Assembly: GCF_000745775.1 (NCBI RefSeq)
Contig: NZ_JQJY01000004.1
Span: forward strand, 62,001 to 126,000
DNA from: Flavobacterium sp. ASV13
Lineage (GTDB): Bacteria; Bacteroidota; Bacteroidia; Flavobacteriales; Flavobacteriaceae
Reading direction: 5' to 3'
DNA length: 64,000 nt
The notes beneath the pieces were generated by a model. It ran no database searches. It saw only the letters and a list, made by a program, of their open reading frames with translations, and was not told where the DNA came from. Shown here piece by piece: positions 32,598 through 42,288 of the stretch. Made by a program: the position numbers and the translations under genes. Within the stretch, counting starts at the first letter, position 1, and each line of letters begins with the position of its first letter.

Positions 32598-33338
32598 TTA
32601 ATAAAGCATTTGAATTTCTTTAATCTCAAATTCTGAAACCGAATCATCTTCAAGCAAAACTTGCAATTTTCCTGTTGATGAAACACCTTGGATAATTCCC
32701 ATGAAATTTTGCCCAAAATTATCAGAATTAAGATTTTTAAAAGGCATTGGAATACCCTTTCGGAACAATGTGTTATAGTATTCATTCCAAAAAACAGATG
32801 CTGAGGTTTCCCAGGAATTGATTTTTTCTTTGATTTTTTCGATAATCAATTCAGGTAATATCATTTTATCAAAAGGTTTTCCTAAAATTACGGCCAAAGA
32901 AGAGGCATTTGGTAGTTCATCAAAATTAGTCTGATTAACATTCAATCCCAAGCCAACAACTGACACGATCCTGCCATCACTTTTGATGGTGTTTTCAATT
33001 AGTATGCCACCGATTTTTTTATTATATGACATAATGTCGTTTGGCCATTTTATACTTAAATCAGGAATATTTAATGATTTTAGCACTTCAATGACACTTA
33101 ATGACACTATTAAACTTAAATTAAAAACCTGTTCGTTATCAAACACAAAATCCTTTACCAAGGCACTCATAATTAAGTTTTTACCTGATTCCGACTGCCA
33201 CTTTGAGCCCATTTGCCCCTTGCCTTTTGTCTGATTTTCAGCCGTTACCACAGTAAAATTATCCAATTCATCCTTGCTTGATATTGCTTTTAGAAAGTCA
33301 TTTGTAGAATCTATGGCATCGAGTTTGATTAGTTTCAT
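32598..33338 (-). CDS. birA: Biotin--[acetyl-CoA-carboxylase] ligase
   Basis: 246 residues, the catalytic-plus-C-terminal form without the DNA-binding N-terminal domain of E. coli BirA, so it is probably not a repressor. Landmarks: TAENQTKGKGQMGSKWQSES (the biotin/ATP-loop, GKGQxGxxW), LSIKWPNDIM (KWPND), GGILIENTI and VVGLGLNVNQ. It attaches biotin to the acetyl-CoA carboxylase carrier protein. Divergent from rsfS, 93 bases apart. Confidence 0.95.
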   Translation of the reverse strand: MKLIKLDAIDSTNDFLKAISSKDELDNFTVVTAENQTKGKGQMGSKWQSESGKNLIMSALVKDFVFDNEQVFNLSLIVSLSVIEVLKSLNIPDLSIKWPNDIMSYNKKIGGILIENTIKSDGRIVSVVGLGLNVNQTNFDELPNASSLAVILGKPFDKMILPELIIEKIKEKINSWETSASVFWNEYYNTLFRKGIPMPFKNLNSDNFGQNFMGIIQGVSSTGKLQVLLEDDSVSEFEIKEIQMLY

Positions 33339-33431
33339 TCAGGTAATTTAAATTAACTTAATTTAATATTTTGTTAAGGTTCAAAAATAATCACAAATTT
33401 TGGTAACTTTACAAATTCATAAAAATAATTC

Positions 33432-33803
33432 ATGGCGAAAAAGACTATTAATAATGATGTTCTATTGGCGAACATAATTAAAGGGATTGAGGAAGTAAAA
33501 GGAAATGATATCGATATTCTTGACTTAAGAGAAATTGACACGGCTGTATGCGACTATTTTGTTATTTGCAACGGTAGCTCAAACACCCAAGTTAACGCCA
33601 TTGTAAACTCAATTCAAAAAACAGTATCTAAAGACTTAAAAGATAAACCCTGGCACGTAGAAGGAACCGATAACGCGGAATGGGTTCTGATGGATTATGT
33701 GCATATCGTGGTACATGTTTTCCAAAAACACATTCGTGAATACTATAATATCGAAAGCCTTTGGGGTGACGCCAAAATAACTACAATCGAAAACAAATAC
33801 TAA
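33432..33803 (+). CDS. rsfS: Ribosome silencing factor RsfS
   Basis: 123 residues. RsfS/Iojap domain: DIDILDLREIDTAVCDYFVI, then CNGSSNTQVNAIVNS and KPWHVEGTDNAEWVLMDY. It binds L14 of the large ribosomal subunit and blocks subunit joining when nutrients are low. The downstream ftsH begins 15 bases later, in a seven-gene operon (33432-39058) joining ribosome control, proteolysis and phospholipid genes. Confidence 0.95.
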   Translation: MAKKTINNDVLLANIIKGIEEVKGNDIDILDLREIDTAVCDYFVICNGSSNTQVNAIVNSIQKTVSKDLKDKPWHVEGTDNAEWVLMDYVHIVVHVFQKHIREYYNIESLWGDAKITTIENKY

Positions 33804-33818
33804 AGAAAAAATTTTCTA

Positions 33819-35744
33819 ATGGCTAAAGATAATAATCCAAATCCGAATAAATTTAAAATAAGTCCTTGGTTAATATACACCGCAATACTTTTAGTTTTTT
33901 TATTTATAAGTTTTGCAACCGGAGGCTCTAACTTAAGCGAACCTGCTCAATTGACTTCTTCTAAATTCAATACGCTTTTAGAAAAAGGACAAATTGAAAA
34001 AGTTATCGTTTATAATAAAGCTGAAGCTGAAGTATATCTTACTGCTGCTGCATTAAAAGACAAAGCAAACGAAAAGGTTTCAAAAGATATTTTCAAAAAT
34101 CCAAACAAAGGACCGCATTATACTTTAGAAATCGGTAACGATCAGATTTTCCAAACCAAACTTGAAAAAGCAGTTGGTGAAGGAAAGTTAAAAGATTTCA
34201 ATTTTCTTCAAAAAAATAACTGGAGCGATATCTTAATCAGCCTACTTCCTATCATCATCATTATTGGTGTATGGATTTTCATTATGCGTAAAATGTCTGG
34301 CGGAGGCGCTGGCGGAGGCGGACAGATTTTCAATATCGGAAAATCTAAAGCAAAGCTTTTTGATGAAAAAACAGATATCAAAACAACATTTAAAGATGTT
34401 GCAGGTTTAGAAGGTGCAAAAGAAGAAATTCAGGAAATCGTTGAATTCCTTAAAAATCCTGAAAAATATACAAACCTTGGAGGAAAAATCCCAAAAGGAG
34501 CTTTACTTGTAGGACCTCCGGGAACTGGTAAAACTTTGCTTGCAAAAGCAGTTGCAGGAGAAGCTCAAGTACCTTTCTTCTCTTTATCAGGTTCTGATTT
34601 CGTTGAAATGTTCGTAGGAGTTGGCGCATCTCGTGTACGTGACTTATTCAAACAAGCAAAAGAAAAATCTCCTGCTATCATTTTCATTGATGAAATTGAT
34701 GCTGTAGGTAGAGCAAGAGGAAAAAGTAATATGTCTGGCGGAAACGACGAGAGAGAAAATACTTTGAACCAACTTTTGACAGAAATGGATGGTTTTGGTA
34801 CAAACTCAAACGTAATTGTTTTAGCTGCAACAAACAGAGCTGATGTTCTTGATAAAGCATTAATGCGTGCTGGACGTTTTGACAGACAAATTTTTGTTGA
34901 CTTACCAGACATTCGCGAAAGAGCTGAGATTTTCCAAGTTCACTTAAAACCAATTAAAAAAGTTGAAGGTTTAGATCTTGATTTCTTAGCAAAACAAACT
35001 CCGGGATTCTCTGGTGCTGATATCGCAAACGTGTGTAACGAAGCTGCATTAATTGCTGCTCGTAATAATAAAGATGCTGTTGACAAACAAGATTTCCTTG
35101 ATGCAGTTGACAGAATCATTGGTGGTCTTGAAAAGAAAAATAAAATCATTACTCCAGACGAAAAAAGAGCAATTGCGATTCACGAAGCGGGTCACGCAAC
35201 TGTAAGCTGGATGTTAGAGCACGCTGCTCCACTTATTAAAGTAACAATCGTTCCTCGTGGACAAAGTTTAGGAGCTGCATGGTACCTTCCAGAAGAAAGA
35301 CAAATCGTAAGAACTGATCAAATGTTAGACGAAATGTGTGCTACAATGGGCGGTAGAGCTGCTGAAAAAGTAACTTTTGACCGAATTTCAACTGGAGCAT
35401 TAAGCGATTTGGAAAAAGTAACACGTCAGGCTCGTGCTATGGTAACAATTTATGGTTTAAATGATAAAATCGGAAATGTTACTTATTATGATTCAACTGG
35501 ACAAAGTGAATACAATTTCTCAAAACCATATTCTGATGAAACTGCAAAAATTATTGATGCTGAAATCTCAGAATTAATTGAAGGCCAATATCAAAGAGCT
35601 ATTCAAATTCTTGAGGAAAACAAAGACAAATTGAATCAGCTTGCTGATATCTTAATAGAAAAAGAAGTTATTTTTAAAGATGACTTAGAAACAATTTTCG
35701 GAAAACGCACTTTTGACAAAAATCTAGAAGAAGTGGTTTCGTAA
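33819..35744 (+). CDS. ftsH: ATP-dependent zinc metalloprotease FtsH
   Basis: 641 residues. Membrane helix 1 (17-33), a periplasmic domain, membrane helix 2 (~139-156), a Gly-rich linker, AAA+ domain with Walker A GPPGTGKT (232-239), Walker B IIFIDEID and SRH, and the M41 protease domain with HEAGH (455-459). It degrades misfolded membrane proteins and short-lived regulators such as LpxC in other bacteria. Full length and no missing motif. Second gene of the rsfS operon; a strong hairpin follows. Confidence 0.97.
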   Translation: MAKDNNPNPNKFKISPWLIYTAILLVFLFISFATGGSNLSEPAQLTSSKFNTLLEKGQIEKVIVYNKAEAEVYLTAAALKDKANEKVSKDIFKNPNKGPHYTLEIGNDQIFQTKLEKAVGEGKLKDFNFLQKNNWSDILISLLPIIIIIGVWIFIMRKMSGGGAGGGGQIFNIGKSKAKLFDEKTDIKTTFKDVAGLEGAKEEIQEIVEFLKNPEKYTNLGGKIPKGALLVGPPGTGKTLLAKAVAGEAQVPFFSLSGSDFVEMFVGVGASRVRDLFKQAKEKSPAIIFIDEIDAVGRARGKSNMSGGNDERENTLNQLLTEMDGFGTNSNVIVLAATNRADVLDKALMRAGRFDRQIFVDLPDIRERAEIFQVHLKPIKKVEGLDLDFLAKQTPGFSGADIANVCNEAALIAARNNKDAVDKQDFLDAVDRIIGGLEKKNKIITPDEKRAIAIHEAGHATVSWMLEHAAPLIKVTIVPRGQSLGAAWYLPEERQIVRTDQMLDEMCATMGGRAAEKVTFDRISTGALSDLEKVTRQARAMVTIYGLNDKIGNVTYYDSTGQSEYNFSKPYSDETAKIIDAEISELIEGQYQRAIQILEENKDKLNQLADILIEKEVIFKDDLETIFGKRTFDKNLEEVVS

Positions 35745-35771
35745 ATTATTCAGAAATATGTAATATTTTTT

Positions 35772-35813
35772 AAAATCTTAATTCAAAATAGCCTTTTGAA
35801 TTAAGATTTTTTT
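35772..35813 (+). terminator. Terminator after ftsH
   Basis: Perfect 17-bp stem: 35772-35788 (AAAATCTTAATTCAAAA) with 35794-35810, 5-base loop TAGCC, then T's. A TATCTTTG -7 box at 35813-35820 directly follows, so it may end ftsH transcription and begin the next unit; no TTG lies at the standard distance. Confidence 0.85.
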
Positions 35814-35858
35814 ATCTTTGAACGTTTTCAATTAACATGTAAAGTATTTCATATAAAA

Positions 35859-36464
35859 ATGAATTTTTTCAAAAAAATATTTGGTTCAAGTGATGCCGCT
35901 TCGGATGAAGAAAATGAAAGCGAATATGGAGGGAATCCTATTCAGAATAGTCATTTATCTATAGACGAACAATTCATTTTTAATTTCAAAAAAAATGGCG
36001 GTAAATTTTTGTATTGTGAAAACACACAGGAAGTTGCTGAACAATTTGAAAATATTTTAGAAGAAAATGATTGGTTTGAAAATGAAGTTTTGTGTTATGA
36101 ACCTGCCCTTTTTCATTTATTAGAAGAAAATAAATTACTTTATATTTCACCTAGAAACCCTAAATTTTTATTAGCTTCCTGCGAAAACTTAATTGCCGAT
36201 GAAGGTTCTATTTTGTTTTCATCAAAACAAATCAGACAGGACAAACCTAACGAACTTCCTGCAAACATTGTAATAATTGCTACTACAAGCCAGATTCTGC
36301 CAATGAAAAGTGACGGATTAAGCGCAATTAAACGCAAATACGAAAGAGACTACCCAACCAACATTACCACTATAAAATATTTCGAAAAGGCAAAAGAGGA
36401 AGATTTTACTCAATACGGAAGTGTCGCAAAAAATCTTTATTTACTGCTTTTAGAAGATCTTTAA
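35859..36464 (+). CDS. LUD-domain (LutC-like) protein
   Basis: 201 residues. A short charged N-terminus (NFFKKIFGSSDAASDEENE) leads to the LUD fold: FLYCENTQEVAEQFENIL, then LLASCENLIADEGSILFSS, where the DEGSI-type segment resembles the LutC signature (ADTGT). LUD proteins are linked to lactate oxidation in B. subtilis, but lutA/B are absent here, so the role is unclear. It begins one base before cdsA's upstream gap: the next gene starts 2 bases after its stop. Confidence 0.8.
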   Translation: MNFFKKIFGSSDAASDEENESEYGGNPIQNSHLSIDEQFIFNFKKNGGKFLYCENTQEVAEQFENILEENDWFENEVLCYEPALFHLLEENKLLYISPRNPKFLLASCENLIADEGSILFSSKQIRQDKPNELPANIVIIATTSQILPMKSDGLSAIKRKYERDYPTNITTIKYFEKAKEEDFTQYGSVAKNLYLLLLEDL

Positions 36465-36465
36465 G

Positions 36466-37356
36466 ATGAACGAAACATTGAAGAGAACCATTTCTGGTGC
36501 TGTTTATATCGCTTTACTGCTTACCTCTATTCTGTTTTCTACTGAAAGCTTTATTATTCTTTTTGGAATCTTCTTAATTATTACAATTTATGAATTTTGC
36601 AATCTTGTAAGTCTTAATAAAGTATTTTCAATTGTCTTTGGAATTCTGCTGTATTCAACAGTTTTATTAATTAGTCATTACAACAAAGAAACTACTTTAT
36701 TTCTGAACAAAACCTTTAATTCAGAGTTCGATTTAACTACCAATATTCAGCAGTTAGATTTAGTTTTACTTGCTGTAACAATTGTAGTTTCTATAAAATG
36801 TATTTTGTTTTTGTTTTATGATTCAGTTCAAAAAATAAGTACTTCTTCAAAATATTTATATTTATTAGGATACATTACATTACCATTTATTTTTATTGTA
36901 AAAATCTCATTTGGAACTAATGATTACAATCCAAAAATTATACTTGGACTATTTATCTTGATTTGGACAAATGATACGTTTGCTTATTTGGTCGGAAAAT
37001 CAATAGGAAAACACAAATTGTTTGAAAGAGTTTCTCCTAAAAAAACGATCGAAGGATTTTTGGGCGGTGCTGTTTTTGCAGCTTTTGCCGGTTACTTGAT
37101 ATCAAAATTATACATTCAGCCTAATCCCGAGTTTAGCAGCAGATCCATTTTAATCTGGACCATAATTGCTGTAATTGTGAGTATTTTTGGCACCATTGGT
37201 GATTTAATTGAATCCAAATTCAAAAGAATTGCTGGCGTAAAGGACAGTGGCTCAATAATGCCAGGACACGGAGGCATTCTAGATCGCTTAGATAGTGTTA
37301 TATTTGTAGCACCAATTATATTTTTATTTTATCAAATTTTATATTATGTTTCATAA
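36466..37356 (+). CDS. cdsA: Phosphatidate cytidylyltransferase
   Basis: 296 residues, eight or so membrane helices. The CDP-alcohol signature lies at the C-terminus: KDSGSIMPGHGGILDRLDS (near 261-279), preceded by SPKKTIEGFLGG and WTNDTFAYLVGK, all typical of CdsA. It makes CDP-diacylglycerol from phosphatidic acid and CTP in the inner membrane. The last 11 bases overlap the start of psd, showing translational coupling. Confidence 0.95.
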   Translation: MNETLKRTISGAVYIALLLTSILFSTESFIILFGIFLIITIYEFCNLVSLNKVFSIVFGILLYSTVLLISHYNKETTLFLNKTFNSEFDLTTNIQQLDLVLLAVTIVVSIKCILFLFYDSVQKISTSSKYLYLLGYITLPFIFIVKISFGTNDYNPKIILGLFILIWTNDTFAYLVGKSIGKHKLFERVSPKKTIEGFLGGAVFAAFAGYLISKLYIQPNPEFSSRSILIWTIIAVIVSIFGTIGDLIESKFKRIAGVKDSGSIMPGHGGILDRLDSVIFVAPIIFLFYQILYYVS

Positions 37357-37999
37357 AGAAGGAGGACCATCCATTTTATTAGGTACCGTTTTTGCAGTAG
37401 CCTTGATTTTAATAGCTGAAAAGTTCATTGATATTACATGGCTTAGAATGCTAGTTCAAATTTTTGGCGTAGTAGTTTTGATTATTATTTTACAATTCTT
37501 TAGAAATCCTAAAAGAATTGCAATTCGCAACAGCGACCACATTCTTGCTCCTGTTGACGGAAAAGTTGTGGTTATTGAAGAAGTTTACGAAGGTGAATTT
37601 TTCAAAGATAAACGTTTACAGGTTTCAATCTTTATGTCGCCAATAAACGTACACGTAACGCGTTATGCTATGGACGGAATTATCAAATTCAGCAAATATC
37701 ATCCAGGGAAATTTTTGGTTGCATGGCATCCAAAAGCAAGTGAAGAAAATGAAAGAACTACAGTTGTAATCGAAAATGATACTTTCGGAGCTGTTCTTTA
37801 CAGACAAATCGCAGGAGCTTTGGCAAGAAGAATTGTAAATTACGCTAAAGAAGGAATGCAGGTTGTTCAGGGAACTGATGCCGGTTTCATTAAATTTGGT
37901 TCAAGAGTAGATTTATTTTTACCTTTAGGTACTCCAATTGATGTGGTTTTAGGCCAAAAAGCAATTGGTGGAAAAACAATCATAGCTACAAAAGCTTAA
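37346..37999 (+). CDS. psd: Phosphatidylserine decarboxylase family protein
   Basis: 217 residues. Two membrane segments near the N-terminus (about 8-22 and 33-50), then the PSD domain with PVDGKVV, MSPINVHVTRYAMDG, FHPGK-like YHPGKF and KFGSRVDLFLPLGT. The Gly-Ser at 'FGSR' is the self-cleavage site that generates the pyruvoyl prosthetic group. It decarboxylates phosphatidylserine to phosphatidylethanolamine. The short, archaeal/Bacteroidetes-type form. Overlaps acbp by one base (TAATG). Confidence 0.92.
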   Translation: MFHKEGGPSILLGTVFAVALILIAEKFIDITWLRMLVQIFGVVVLIIILQFFRNPKRIAIRNSDHILAPVDGKVVVIEEVYEGEFFKDKRLQVSIFMSPINVHVTRYAMDGIIKFSKYHPGKFLVAWHPKASEENERTTVVIENDTFGAVLYRQIAGALARRIVNYAKEGMQVVQGTDAGFIKFGSRVDLFLPLGTPIDVVLGQKAIGGKTIIATKA

Positions 38000-38268
38000 T
38001 GACTGAAAAAGATTTAGATACACGTTTTTCTGAAGCTGTTGAAGCTGCAATGCATATGACTCAGGCATCATTGCCACAAGATGTGCAGTTAAGGCTTTAT
38101 GCGTATTATAAACAAGCTACTTTTGGAACGGCAGTTTATAATCAATCACAAAATTTTGATTTAAGAGACGCATTCAAAACAAATGCATGGATGCAAATAA
38201 GTCATATTTCAATTGATGAAGCGAAAGAAAATTATATCGAAATCATTAATTCACTAACATCAAAATAA
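37999..38268 (+). CDS. Acyl-CoA-binding protein
   Basis: 89 residues, all helical. ACBP landmarks: LDTRFSEAVEAAMHM, then LPQDVQLRLYAYYKQATFG, where YYKQAT is the conserved core of the eukaryote-type family. It binds long-chain acyl-CoA in the cytosol. Its start shares one base with psd's stop, which places it as a phospholipid-synthesis accessory. Bacterial ACBP genes are known but sporadic; this is a clean example in a cdsA-psd operon. Confidence 0.9.
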   Translation: MTEKDLDTRFSEAVEAAMHMTQASLPQDVQLRLYAYYKQATFGTAVYNQSQNFDLRDAFKTNAWMQISHISIDEAKENYIEIINSLTSK

Positions 38269-38275
38269 ATTAATT

Positions 38276-39058
38276 ATGAAGACAAACATTACTCGTTTTG
38301 GCATTCTAGCTTCATTTTTTGTATTATTTTCTTGTAACGATAGCAATAAACTGACTGAAGTTGTTGAGGTTCCTTTACCAACTAAAGAAGAAAAAATTAC
38401 TATTGGATCTCCTGATGAAGTAACGGTAGCGCCTGGCTCGTTTGGGCTTACAAAATTACCATTTTCTTATGATGGATTAGCTCCCGATATCCGTTCTCTT
38501 ACTTTAGAAACACATTATTCAAAACATTATGTTACCTATACGAATAATCTAAATAAAGAAATTCTTTCAACCGAGTATGAAAATATGCCGATTGAGGATA
38601 TCTTAAAAAAGATGGATCTAAGTAATGCTAAACTTCGTCAAAATGCTGGTGGATATTACAATCACACTATGTATTTTAACTTACTGACGCAAAAAGAACA
38701 AACTCCAAAAGATACACTCGCGGGATCTATAAATAAAGAATTTGGCTCTTTTAACAATTTAACAAATCAGTTTAAAGGACAGGCCGAAAAGCAATTTGGT
38801 TCTGGTTGGGTTTGGCTGGTAGTTGACCTATATGGAAAGCTACAAGTAACAACAACAGAGAATCAAGATAACCCATTAATGAAAAACGCTGTGATTCGCG
38901 GAACTCCAATTTTAGGAATCGATTTATGGGAGCACGCTTATTATCTTGATTACCAAAACAGAAAAGGAAGTTATATTGATGCTTTTTACAAACATATAAA
39001 TTGGGAAAAAGCAAACGAAAACTACAAAGAAGCTTTGAAAAAAGTTAAAAAAGTATAA
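38276..39058 (+). CDS. Lipoprotein superoxide dismutase (Fe/Mn)
   Basis: 260 residues. A lipoprotein signal with lipobox FSCN (Cys at residue 20) and a ~45-residue linker precede the SOD domain (from FGLTKLPFSYDGLAPD). Metal ligands: H in LETHYSKHYVTY, H in NHTMYFNLL, and D/H in GIDLWEHAYYLDY. It converts superoxide to H2O2, here outside the cytosol because of the lipid anchor. The catalytic part has normal length; the linker is extra. Last gene of the operon, closed by a terminator. Confidence 0.9.
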   Translation: MKTNITRFGILASFFVLFSCNDSNKLTEVVEVPLPTKEEKITIGSPDEVTVAPGSFGLTKLPFSYDGLAPDIRSLTLETHYSKHYVTYTNNLNKEILSTEYENMPIEDILKKMDLSNAKLRQNAGGYYNHTMYFNLLTQKEQTPKDTLAGSINKEFGSFNNLTNQFKGQAEKQFGSGWVWLVVDLYGKLQVTTTENQDNPLMKNAVIRGTPILGIDLWEHAYYLDYQNRKGSYIDAFYKHINWEKANENYKEALKKVKKV

Positions 39059-39064
39059 TTAAAG

Positions 39065-39097
39065 AGCTGATACTAAAATAAGTATCAGCTTTTTTTA
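39065..39097 (+). terminator. Terminator of the SOD gene
   Basis: AGCTGATACT (39065-39074) pairs with AGTATCAGCT (39081-39090), 6-base loop, T7 run. Confidence 0.92.
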
Positions 39098-39123
39098 TAA
39101 CTTAATGTTCTGATTTAAAGAAC

Positions 39124-40182
39124 ATGAAAGATATCGCTAATCGATTTATCGAAAATCCGCTGCTGTCGCCTGCAGATATTCCTCCAAGCAGAGAAGGATT
39201 AGAAATTACCTGCCTATTGAATCCCGGAGTATTTCAATTTCAAAATAAAATATGGCTGGCAGTAAGAGTTGCAGAAAGGCCAAAACAAATTGAAACCCTT
39301 ATATCGTTTCCAATTTTAACTGAAACTGGCGCAATTCAAATTATAGAAATTTTAAAAGATCATCCCGAATTAATTGCTACAGATGCCCGCGTTATTAATT
39401 ACCAAGGAATTGATTACCTGACAACATTGTCGCATATTAGATTATTATGTAGTGATGACGGAAAACATTTCTATGAACCGGAAGATTATCCACATTTAGT
39501 GGGAGAAGGAATTCTGGAAACTTTCGGAATTGAAGATTGCCGTGTTTCTTTAATCGAAGGCAAATATTATCTAACTTTTACCTCAGTGTCGGGAAACGGC
39601 GTTGGAGTTGGTTTAAGAACTACTACAGATTGGAAAGTTTTTCAAAAACATGGAATGATTTTGCCTCCGCATAATAAAGATTGTGCCATTTTTGAAGAAA
39701 AAATAAACGGATTATTTTATGCATTGCACCGTCCAAGCAGCGTTGATATTGGCGGAAATTATATCTGGATCGCTTCCTCGCCTGATGGCATTCATTGGGG
39801 AAATCATAAATGTATTATCAAGACGAGAAAAGAACTTTGGGACAGTCAGCGTGTTGGTGCCGGTGCTGCACCTATAAAAACAGAAAAAGGCTGGCTGGAA
39901 ATTTACCATGGAGCCAATGAACATCATCAATATTGTCTGGGCGCTTTTTTAATGGATCTTGAAAATCCTTCAAAAGTAATTTCAAGAACTGAAGATCCAA
40001 TTATGTATCCGAAAACAGATTACGAATTAAGCGGATTTTTTGGAAATGTTGTTTTTACAAATGGCCATATTATCGCGCCAGATGGAGATACTCTAACAAT
40101 TTATTATGGCGCTTCGGATGAATTTGTTTGCGGCGCTCTTTTTTCAATTAAAGAAATACTATCACTTTTAGTAGATATATAA
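39124..40182 (+). CDS. GH130-family glycoside phosphorylase
   Basis: 352 residues forming the five-bladed fold of GH130 (mannoside phosphorylases and hydrolases). Family-like segments: NPGVFQFQNKIWLAVRV, EDCRVSLIEGKYYLTFT, DWKVFQKHGMILPPHNKD, ALHRPSSVD and YYGASDEFVCGALFSI. No signal peptide, so it acts in the cytosol, most likely cleaving beta-mannosides with phosphate to give mannose-1-phosphate; substrate not proven. Convergent with the GH13 gene, which suggests a small carbohydrate locus. Confidence 0.88.
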   Translation: MKDIANRFIENPLLSPADIPPSREGLEITCLLNPGVFQFQNKIWLAVRVAERPKQIETLISFPILTETGAIQIIEILKDHPELIATDARVINYQGIDYLTTLSHIRLLCSDDGKHFYEPEDYPHLVGEGILETFGIEDCRVSLIEGKYYLTFTSVSGNGVGVGLRTTTDWKVFQKHGMILPPHNKDCAIFEEKINGLFYALHRPSSVDIGGNYIWIASSPDGIHWGNHKCIIKTRKELWDSQRVGAGAAPIKTEKGWLEIYHGANEHHQYCLGAFLMDLENPSKVISRTEDPIMYPKTDYELSGFFGNVVFTNGHIIAPDGDTLTIYYGASDEFVCGALFSIKEILSLLVDI

Positions 40183-40222
40183 AAAACTGGTTTAGAAATT
40201 AACTTATCCTAAACCAGTTTTT
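40182..40222. terminator. Bidirectional terminator between GH130 and GH13 genes
   Basis: AAAAACTGGTTTAG (40182-40195) pairs with CTAAACCAGTTTTT (40209-40222). The A-run/T-run layout serves both convergent genes. Confidence 0.9.
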
Positions 40223-40238
40223 CATTTAAATTTTCAAA

Positions 40239-42107
40239 TTAATTTACTTCATAAATAAACGATTCCGAAGGCCCTATTTTTACTAGCGCTGTTCCTTCTC
40301 CATTTTTTACGGTAAAATACGTTTTGCTTTTTGAATATAATTTATCTACCAGTACATAAGAACCGTCTTTCAATTTCCATTTTGAAATAACATCAGCTGG
40401 AACTTTTAACTCAAATTCACTTGTTTTTTCTGAAGAAAAATTAGTAATAATAATCAGTTTTTGTTTTTCAGACCAACGAACATACGAGTAAATCAATTCG
40501 CCATAACTATTATTTTGACGATTTACAGATTGTATTTCCTGAAAACTTCCCATCAAAGCCGAACTCTTAATCGAAAAATTTAAAAGTCTTTTATAAAAAT
40601 CGCGCAAGCTTTTCTCTGAATCAGATAATTTTCCTCCATCAAATTTTCCGTCATTCATCCATTTTTGATGATTTGGAACTCCAATATAATCAAAAATTGA
40701 AGTTCTGGAGCGCTTTCCAAAACCAGCATCCTCATTTCCAGCCTCTCCTACTTCTTGTCCAAAATAAATCATTGTTGGTGAAGTACTAATCGTTGCCGAA
40801 ACAACCATTAAAGGTTTTCCACGTTCCGGAGTTCCTGCAAATTCAGAACTTGCTAAACGCTGCTCATCATGATTATCCAAAAAATGAAGCATATGATGTT
40901 CAATATCTGACATTCTATTTTGAATATCTGACAAACCATCTGGCGATGATTTTCCTCGAATTACATCTTTTAATTTATCATATGTTTCTACTTTATCATA
41001 CAAATAATCCATTTTTCCTAAACGAATATAATTTCGATATTCATTCGGGTTATAAACTTCTGCCAATAAAAAAGCATTTGGATTCTTCATTTTGATGGCA
41101 GAATTCATGTAACTCCAAAATTCATACGGAACCATTTCGGCCATATCATAACGAAAACCATCTACACCTTTTGCTGTCCAATACAAAGCAATATCCCTAA
41201 ATTTTTTCCATGAGCTTGGAATATCTTTATCTTGCCAAAAAACAAAATGTTCTTTATATGATTTTTGATCATATCCTGCTGGAAGCTCAGGAAAATCTTT
41301 GGAACCGTCTGGGCGAACACCATAATTCACTTTTACTGTTTCATACCAGTCGTTTTGATCCGGTTTTGCTTTTCGGGAGCCGTTTCCTGTCCATTTTGCT
41401 GGGTTTTCTGCAAATTTTCCATCAATAAGCGGATTTTTTTCTCCGTTTAAAGGAACATCGTTATCTGGAATTTCAAAAGGAGAATTTGGGATATAATAGA
41501 AGTTATTATCTCTTTTATATTCAACCGAAACATCATCATTAGCACCAAAATCACGCACGCCTTCCGGATTGTTTTTCCCTTCATATTTTCTGGCAATATG
41601 ATTCGGAACAATATCAATAATCAATTTCAAGCCTGCTTTGTGCGTGCGATCAACTAATGCTTCAAATTCCTGTAATCTGTTAGCTGGATTTTCTGCCAAA
41701 TCTGGATTTACATTATAATAATCTTTTACTGCGTAAGGAGAACCAGCACGGCCTTTAACCACTTCAGGATCATCATTTGAAATTCCGAAAACAGTGTAAT
41801 CACGAACCAATGCATGATGCGGAACGCCTGTGTACCAAATATAAGTTACTCCTAAATCCTTTATTTCATGAAGCGCTTTATCTGTAAAATCATTAAACTT
41901 TCCAACGCCATTTTCTTCAATTGTCCCCCATGGTTTGTTTGTCGTATTTTTATTTCCAAACAAACGTGTAAAAACTTGATAAACTACAACTTTATTCGTT
42001 GGAGCATTTTCTTCTTTTGCCGTACTCATTTTTAAATCTTTTGTTTTGCATGCCGAAAAAAGCACACTTGCTACCATTCCTGCAACAAAAATTCGTTTAT
42101 TTATCAT
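40239..42107 (-). CDS. Lipoprotein alpha-amylase, GH13
   Basis: 622 residues from ATG 42107, which begins a lipoprotein signal with lipobox FSAC (Cys at residue 19); a longer frame from 42230 adds 41 residues and destroys the signal. GH13 motifs: DIVPNHIARK (region I), GFRYDMAEM with catalytic Asp (II), LAEVYNP with catalytic Glu (III) and FLDNHDEQR (IV). It should hydrolyse alpha-1,4-glucans at the cell surface or in the periplasm. A single-gene unit; no susC/susD genes are adjacent, so it is not a standard PUL. Confidence 0.88.
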   Translation of the reverse strand: MINKRIFVAGMVASVLFSACKTKDLKMSTAKEENAPTNKVVVYQVFTRLFGNKNTTNKPWGTIEENGVGKFNDFTDKALHEIKDLGVTYIWYTGVPHHALVRDYTVFGISNDDPEVVKGRAGSPYAVKDYYNVNPDLAENPANRLQEFEALVDRTHKAGLKLIIDIVPNHIARKYEGKNNPEGVRDFGANDDVSVEYKRDNNFYYIPNSPFEIPDNDVPLNGEKNPLIDGKFAENPAKWTGNGSRKAKPDQNDWYETVKVNYGVRPDGSKDFPELPAGYDQKSYKEHFVFWQDKDIPSSWKKFRDIALYWTAKGVDGFRYDMAEMVPYEFWSYMNSAIKMKNPNAFLLAEVYNPNEYRNYIRLGKMDYLYDKVETYDKLKDVIRGKSSPDGLSDIQNRMSDIEHHMLHFLDNHDEQRLASSEFAGTPERGKPLMVVSATISTSPTMIYFGQEVGEAGNEDAGFGKRSRTSIFDYIGVPNHQKWMNDGKFDGGKLSDSEKSLRDFYKRLLNFSIKSSALMGSFQEIQSVNRQNNSYGELIYSYVRWSEKQKLIIITNFSSEKTSEFELKVPADVISKWKLKDGSYVLVDKLYSKSKTYFTVKNGEGTALVKIGPSESFIYEVN

Positions 42108-42288
42108 ATTCTTTATATAATCAGTCTTTTTTGAGATTTCAGAATAAATTTGGCTTCTAAAACCATTTACTAAATTTAGTCTAATTTTTAAAACTGAAAT
42201 AAAACTGATTTCAAATTGTTTTAAAATCACGAAAAAATAGTTTACTACAACGTGAGAGTTTGATGTTTTGTTGATAAATTCAAATAAG

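Noticed and set aside
40793..41095. Plus-strand frame of 100 codons inside the amylase gene
   Set aside because: Antisense to strong GH13 motifs; no own features.
42108..42230. Longer N-terminus for the GH13 protein
   Set aside because: It would place 41 polar residues ahead of a clear lipoprotein signal.
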